Assembly (NCBI GenBank): GCA_025937875.1 | Contig: JAICQM010000004.1 | Coordinates: forward strand, 1-34,726 | Source: Chloroflexota bacterium | GTDB lineage: Bacteria > Chloroflexota > Limnocylindria > QHBO01 | Direction of reading: 5' to 3' | DNA: 34,726 nucleotides | Shown here: positions 30,317-34,726 of the stretch, piece after piece | How positions within the stretch are numbered: the first letter of the stretch is position 1 | Layout: the number at the start of each line of letters is the position of its first letter | Notes under the pieces: generated by a model | The model's input: only the letters and a program-made list of their open reading frames with translations | Databases searched by the model: none | What the model was told of the DNA's origin: nothing | Position numbers and translations under genes: made by a program

Positions 30317-30927
30317 GGCGCATCGGTCTGCTGGGCGGGACGTTCGACCCGCCGCATGTCGGGCACCTGTGGCTGGCCACCCTGGCCCGCGACGCGCTGG
30401 GGCTGGAGCGCGTGCTGGTCATCCCGGCACCTGAGCCACCGCACAAGCGCGACGTACCGATGAGCCGCGTCGAGGACCGCGTGGCACTGGTGCGGGCCGC
30501 CATCGCCGACGACCCGATGCTCGAGCTGTCGACGATCGAGCTGGAGCGCCCCGGGCCGCATTACACGGTCGACACCGTCGACGCCCTGCGCGCCGTCCTC
30601 CCGGCCGGCGTCGAGCCGGTCCTGCTCATGGCCGCCGACTCGCTGGCCGAGATCGACACCTGGCGCGAGCCGGACCGCCTGCTGGCCAGCCTGGAGTGGG
30701 CGGTCGGGCCCCGCCCCGGCACGCCGGACCCGGACCCGGCGCCGCTCCGCGAGCGCTTCGGCTCCGCCGCGTCGCGCATCCACCTGCTCGAGGGACCGTC
30801 GCTCGACGTGTCGGCGACCGCGATCCGGGCGCGAGTGGCGGCGGGCAGGGCCATCCGCTACCTTGTCCCGCGACGCGTGGAGGCCGAGATCGCCGCCCGC
30901 CGCCTGTACCTCGGAGACGCACCCTGA
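30313..30927 (+). CDS. nadD: Nicotinate-nucleotide adenylyltransferase
   Basis: RRIGLLGGTFDPPHVGHLWLA...PHYTVDTVDALR...DVSATAIRARVAAGRAIRYLVP; TTG start in a TTGA overlap with the obg stop. Confidence 0.93.
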   Translation: MRRIGLLGGTFDPPHVGHLWLATLARDALGLERVLVIPAPEPPHKRDVPMSRVEDRVALVRAAIADDPMLELSTIELERPGPHYTVDTVDALRAVLPAGVEPVLLMAADSLAEIDTWREPDRLLASLEWAVGPRPGTPDPDPAPLRERFGSAASRIHLLEGPSLDVSATAIRARVAAGRAIRYLVPRRVEAEIAARRLYLGDAP

Positions 30928-31295
30928 CCGACACCACCGCCCCCGACCTGAGCGATCCCGCCGACCTGGCGCACCGGATCGTGGAGGTCGCGTCGGACAA
31001 GAAGGCGGTCGACGTGGTGCTCTTGCGCACGGCCGAGGTGACGACCATGGCCGACTACTTCGTGATCTGCTCCGGCCGCTCGGACCGGCAGGTGGGCGCC
31101 CTGGCGCGCTCGATCACCGACGAGCTGCGCAACGACGGCGTGAAGCCGATCGGCACCGAGGGCGTTGCCGCCGCACGCTGGGTCCTCATCGATTACGGCG
31201 CGGTCATCGTCCACGTGTTCGCGCCAGAGGAGCGCGAGTACTACGGCCTCGAGCGCCTGTGGAGCTCCGCCACCCAGGTCGTCCGCGTCGTCTGA
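30924..31295 (+). CDS. rsfS: Ribosomal silencing factor RsfS
   Basis: LAHRIVEVASDKKAVDVVLLRTAEVTTMADYFVICSGRSDRQVGALARSI...WVLIDYGAVIVHVFAPEEREYYGLERLW; apparent CTG start with GGAG 7 nt upstream. Confidence 0.9.
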   Translation: MTDTTAPDLSDPADLAHRIVEVASDKKAVDVVLLRTAEVTTMADYFVICSGRSDRQVGALARSITDELRNDGVKPIGTEGVAAARWVLIDYGAVIVHVFAPEEREYYGLERLWSSATQVVRVV

Positions 31296-31374
31296 GGTCG
31301 GAACTTCCGTACCCCACCAGTACCAGCGCTGAGTCCTATTGAGGACCGATGCGTCCGCTCCCATCCTGCGGCGC

Positions 31375-31644
31375 ATGAGCACCAGCGCACCCAGGCGTCG
31401 CACGACGCACCAGAGCGAGACCTGCCGTTTCTGCGGCGGCACGCTCCTGGCCAGCGTCTACGACGCGACCTTCCGCGATCCGGCGGCGGAGGAACGGCTG
31501 CTGTTCGCGATCCCCGGCGCGCTGTGCGTGCCGTGCCGCCAGCTGTACGTCGACCAGCAGCTGATCGGGATCCTGGGGCTCGCCGAGGCGCGCTGCACGT
31601 TCGCCATCGAGAGCGACCGCATCCTCCGCGCCGGCGCCGCCTGA
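31375..31644 (+). CDS. Small YgiT-type zinc-finger-like protein
   Basis: CRFCGG...LCVPCRQLYV CxxC pairs; CATCCT box 7 nt upstream of ATG. Confidence 0.65.
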   Translation: MSTSAPRRRTTHQSETCRFCGGTLLASVYDATFRDPAAEERLLFAIPGALCVPCRQLYVDQQLIGILGLAEARCTFAIESDRILRAGAA

Positions 31645-31645
31645 C

Positions 31646-32695
31646 CTAGCCCCGGCCGGCACTTCGCGCCGGCCGCTCGACGCCCAGCACGTATTCGCCC
31701 AGCCAGGCCGTCATGGCCGGCTCCGGCTCGATGTCGTTGGCCTTGATCGCGAGGTCCGTCTCGAAGAGGCCGGTCAGCATCGCCTCCAGCTCGGCGCCGG
31801 TGTAGCGCCGCGCCGCCTCCGCCACCCGTTCCGCGACCCGCGCGTTGCCGCGCCCCACCGCCTTCGTCAGCTCGCTCGCACTCGCCTTGGCGGCCACCAG
31901 CTCATGGGCCACGATGAGATCGGTGAGGCGGCCCTCGATGCTGGCCAGGATGCGCAGCACCGGCTGTCCCTCGTCGAGCGCCCGACGCATCGCCTCCGCG
32001 GCGGCCACCGGATCCCGGCGGTCGAGCGCGTTGGTGATGGCAAAGACCGATGCCGGCCGGGTGTCCGCCGTCAGCGCCTCGACGTCGTGGACCGTGATCG
32101 CCCGCTCGCCGGCGTAGACGGCGAGCTTGCGCAGCTCGGCGTCACCGACCCGGGTCTGCTCGCCGCGCTCGATATCGGTCTCCCACACCGCACCGCCGAT
32201 GCGGTCGCTGAGCAGCTTGGCCGCCGGTGGCTCGATGTCGACGCCGATCGAACGTCCGTGCGCCCGTAGCCACCCGGCCAGCTCGGCGCGGCGGGGGGCC
32301 ATTGCCTCCACCACCGTCCCGCCGGCCGCGGTCAACGCGTCGCCGAGGCGCTTGAGGGCCGCAGGGGGCTTGGTGATGTCGCGCGACGGCCGGGTCTCGG
32401 CCAGCGCCAGCGCCGCCCCGTCGGGCAGATCACCGATGATCGCCAGCAGGCGGTCCAGCGCGGCGGTCGAGCGACCCACGGCGCGCAGCGGCTGGCGCAG
32501 GACGGCGAGGCGGGCGCCGAACATGCCCATCGTCGCGGCCTCGAGCTGCGCCTGGTCCAGCGCGCCGTTGTCGGGCGAGGCGACCGGGGTCACATCGGTC
32601 CGGTCGGCGGCACCGATGCGCTCCGCGAAGGCGGCCAGGGCGCGGTCGACGCCGAACCCGTCGTCGCCGTGGACCAGCAGCAGGTGCGCCGTCAC
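31646..32695 (-). CDS. holA: DNA polymerase III subunit delta
   Basis: LLLVHGDDGFGVDRAL...ALALAETRPSRD...HDVEALTADTRPASVFAITNALDRRDPVAAAEAMRRALDEGQPVLRILASIEGRLTDLIVAHEL. Confidence 0.88.
   Translation of the reverse strand: MTAHLLLVHGDDGFGVDRALAAFAERIGAADRTDVTPVASPDNGALDQAQLEAATMGMFGARLAVLRQPLRAVGRSTAALDRLLAIIGDLPDGAALALAETRPSRDITKPPAALKRLGDALTAAGGTVVEAMAPRRAELAGWLRAHGRSIGVDIEPPAAKLLSDRIGGAVWETDIERGEQTRVGDAELRKLAVYAGERAITVHDVEALTADTRPASVFAITNALDRRDPVAAAEAMRRALDEGQPVLRILASIEGRLTDLIVAHELVAAKASASELTKAVGRGNARVAERVAEAARRYTGAELEAMLTGLFETDLAIKANDIEPEPAMTAWLGEYVLGVERPARSAGRG
31653..31675. terminator. Hairpin inside the 3' end of holA, just past the convergent zinc-finger gene
   Basis: CGGCCGGC-ACTTCGC-GCCGGCCG, 8-bp perfect stem. 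Confidence 0.45.
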
Positions 32696-33252
32696 GCGGG
32701 CACCGCGGTCCAGGCCATGCGCAGCGTCTCGACCAACGTTTCGGGCGACAGGCCGACCACCTCGGCCAGCTCGGCCTCCAGGGCGTGCGCCGGCCGTCGG
32801 GCGAGCTCGATGAGGACCGCGTCGTCCGGGTAGCGGGCCAGCAGGTCGTCGACCCGTTCGTCGATCGTCACGAAGGCGTCGGTCACATGGCGATCGGCGA
32901 TCGAGACCAGCACCGACGGCCAGCCACGCGGGAACCGGTCCTCATCGAGCAGGCAGCCGATGGGGTGGGAGGCGACCGGCATGGCGAGCTCGGCATACCC
33001 GGCGTCGGTGAGCCAGCGCGCGCCGACGATGCCGTGCGGCTCGCCCGTGCGCCGCGTTTCCAGCTTGTCGATGTCGTGGAGCAGCGCGGCCACCTCGACC
33101 AGGTCGGCGTGGATCGGGATCCCGGCCTCGGCCAGCAGCGCGGACGCCGCGCGCGCGACCCGCGCCACCCCGCGCGAGTGGACCACGATCCCATCGGGGA
33201 GGTCGTAGCTGGCCAGGACGGCGAGGGCGGTCTCGAGGTGGGGAATCGCCAT
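32692..33252 (-). CDS. HD-domain phosphohydrolase
   Basis: VVHSRGVARVARAASALLAEAGIPIHADLVEVAALLHDIDKLETRRTGEPHGIVGARWL; ATGA overlap with holA. Confidence 0.85.
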   Translation of the reverse strand: MAIPHLETALAVLASYDLPDGIVVHSRGVARVARAASALLAEAGIPIHADLVEVAALLHDIDKLETRRTGEPHGIVGARWLTDAGYAELAMPVASHPIGCLLDEDRFPRGWPSVLVSIADRHVTDAFVTIDERVDDLLARYPDDAVLIELARRPAHALEAELAEVVGLSPETLVETLRMAWTAVPA

Positions 33253-34726
33253 GCGCTGATCGTACCGGGCAGCGCCGTCGCCGGCTCGCTGGCCAGGGCC
33301 AGCGTCGCGAGCACCCGGCCGCCGGCGCGCGCCTCGACGCGGCGTCCGTCGCTGGTGACCTCCACGGTGCCCTGCAGGTCCGTCCGCAGGGTGCCGATCC
33401 CACGTCCGACGAGCCGGTCAAGCGTCTGGCGTGTCGGATGCCCGTACTCGTTGTCGATCCCGCACGAGATGAGGGCCAACATGGGTCGGGTGGCGTCGAG
33501 CAGCGCCTCGGAGGTGCTCGACTCAGAGCCGTGATGGCCGACCTTGAGGACGGTCAGCGGGGGGAGGAGGCCGCGTGCGAGGAGGGCACCCTCGACCGGC
33601 AGTTCGGCATCGCCGGTGAGCAGGGCTCGAAACTCGCCGGACTCGAGCAGCAGGACGACGGAGGCGTTGTTGATGTCGTCGTCGGGCAGGGGTGCCTTTG
33701 CATCCGCCTCGGAGGGATGCAGCACCGTCAGCGCCGTGGTGGCATCCAGGCGCAGGACCAGGCCGGCGCGGGCGACGGCGAGCCGGCCGCCGGGCTCGGC
33801 GGCCGCATCGGTCTGGAAGCGTGGGTAGACCGGGTTGTCGAAGGGACGTCCGGGTTCGAGCGTGAGGCCCACGCGATACCGATCCAGCACGTCCACCAAC
33901 CCCGCGATGTGGTCCTGGTGCGGGTGGGTGAGCACGACCAGGTCCAGGTTGCGCCGATGGAAAGGCAATGCCGCCCCCAGCGCGCGCAGCGTGCGCTCGG
34001 GGTCCGGGCCGCCGTCGATGAGCGCGGTGGCGCCGGACGGGGAAACCACCAGGATCGCATCGCCCTGGCCAATGTCCAGCGCCATGACGTGGGTCCGCCC
34101 GTCCGGTCGGGTGGCCACCGTGAGCACGACCAGCAGCGCGAGCGCCGCGACGCCGAACGCCCAGGCCGGCGGCGCCCGAAACGTGGACCGCTCTCCATGC
34201 CGCGGGGCCGTCAACGGCGCGAGGCCGAGCGTGAGCGGATCCGGCGCGTCCGTGGCCGGCTGGCGCAGGGCAGCGGCCACCACGAGCGGGTACCACGCCA
34301 GCGGCAGCCAGTCCGGCGGTGCGATCGGGACGGCGGCCAGCGGCACCGCGCCGGCGACCTGCCCGACCACGACCAGCGCCCGCAACGGCAGCCAGGCCAA
34401 GCCGCCGGCGAGCCACGTGCCGAGGTCGACGATCGGCCCGCCAGCCATGCCACCGAGCACCATGCCCACCGGCGCGGCGACGGCCGCCGTTGCCATCACG
34501 AGCGGCACCAGCGGCACGACCGCCACGTTGGCCAGCGGGGCCACCAGGGAAAGGCGTTCGAAGCTGCCGAGGACGACCGGCAACGTCGCGATCTGAGCCG
34601 CGACGGTGAGGGCCACCGGCTCGCGCACCACAGTCGGCAGGAACCGCAGTCGCCGACCCAACGGCCCGGCGAAGGCGAGCAGCCCGGCGGTGGCCAGCGC
34701 CGAGAGCTGGAAGCCCACGTCCCACA
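32883..34726 (-). CDS. comEC: ComEC/Rec2 competence protein, C-terminal part; N-terminus beyond window. The first in-frame stop is at 32883, inside the HD gene.
   Basis: Competence-domain helices (MGFQLSALATAGLLAFAGPLGRRL...) then metallo-beta-lactamase domain MALDIGQGDAILVVSPSGATALIDGG...LTHPHQDHIAGL...LLTGDAELPVE...LKVGHHGSESSTSE. Confidence 0.92.
   Translation of the reverse strand, partial: WDVGFQLSALATAGLLAFAGPLGRRLRFLPTVVREPVALTVAAQIATLPVVLGSFERLSLVAPLANVAVVPLVPLVMATAAVAAPVGMVLGGMAGGPIVDLGTWLAGGLAWLPLRALVVVGQVAGAVPLAAVPIAPPDWLPLAWYPLVVAAALRQPATDAPDPLTLGLAPLTAPRHGERSTFRAPPAWAFGVAALALLVVLTVATRPDGRTHVMALDIGQGDAILVVSPSGATALIDGGPDPERTLRALGAALPFHRRNLDLVVLTHPHQDHIAGLVDVLDRYRVGLTLEPGRPFDNPVYPRFQTDAAAEPGGRLAVARAGLVLRLDATTALTVLHPSEADAKAPLPDDDINNASVVLLLESGEFRALLTGDAELPVEGALLARGLLPPLTVLKVGHHGSESSTSEALLDATRPMLALISCGIDNEYGHPTRQTLDRLVGRGIGTLRTDLQGTVEVTSDGRRVEARAGGRVLATLALASEPATALPGTISAWRFPTSRPPSPSWPATTSPMGSWSTRAGWRGSRARRPRCWPRPGSRSTPTWSRWPRCSTTSTSWKRGARASRTASSARAGSPTPGMPSSPCRSPPTPSAACSMRTGSRVAGRRCWSRSPIAM

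Overview
The window is a dense, very GC-rich chromosomal segment. It reads as a Chloroflexota-like housekeeping region; that taxonomy is an inference from style and gene content, not proven. I see about 34 protein-coding genes and no convincing rRNA, tRNA, CRISPR or mobile element. Recognisable content: a partial glycosyltransferase, a NUDIX hydrolase, a fabD-fabF-fabF fatty-acid cluster, a carotenoid-biosynthesis-like membrane protein with an M20 peptidase, an aldehyde dehydrogenase with a Rieske protein, a GH15 enzyme, a MoaD-MoaE fusion, a ureohydrolase, psuK-psuG, a UbiA prenyltransferase, pyrG with an M3-like metallopeptidase, rho, an amidase and an M23 peptidase, obg-nadD-rsfS, and comEC-HD-holA. 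I found no obvious new multi-gene system such as a defence or secretion system. The interesting signals concern gene-expression architecture. (1) A recurring NANNNT box, mostly TANNNT, lies 6-10 nt before start codons that lack a Shine-Dalgarno, suggesting widespread leaderless transcription. (2) Three divergent gene pairs have exactly the same 66-bp start-to-start gap. (3) A 37-codon ORF upstream of rho has a stop overlapping the rho ATG. (4) rsfS appears to use a CTG start inside a CTGA overlap. (5) comEC has no stop before running about 370 nt through the HD gene in another frame. (6) Convergent genes are almost abutting, with small hairpins over or beside the stops. (7) The M23 peptidase leader has competing complementary segments. 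All coordinates were read by hand; no homology search was run.
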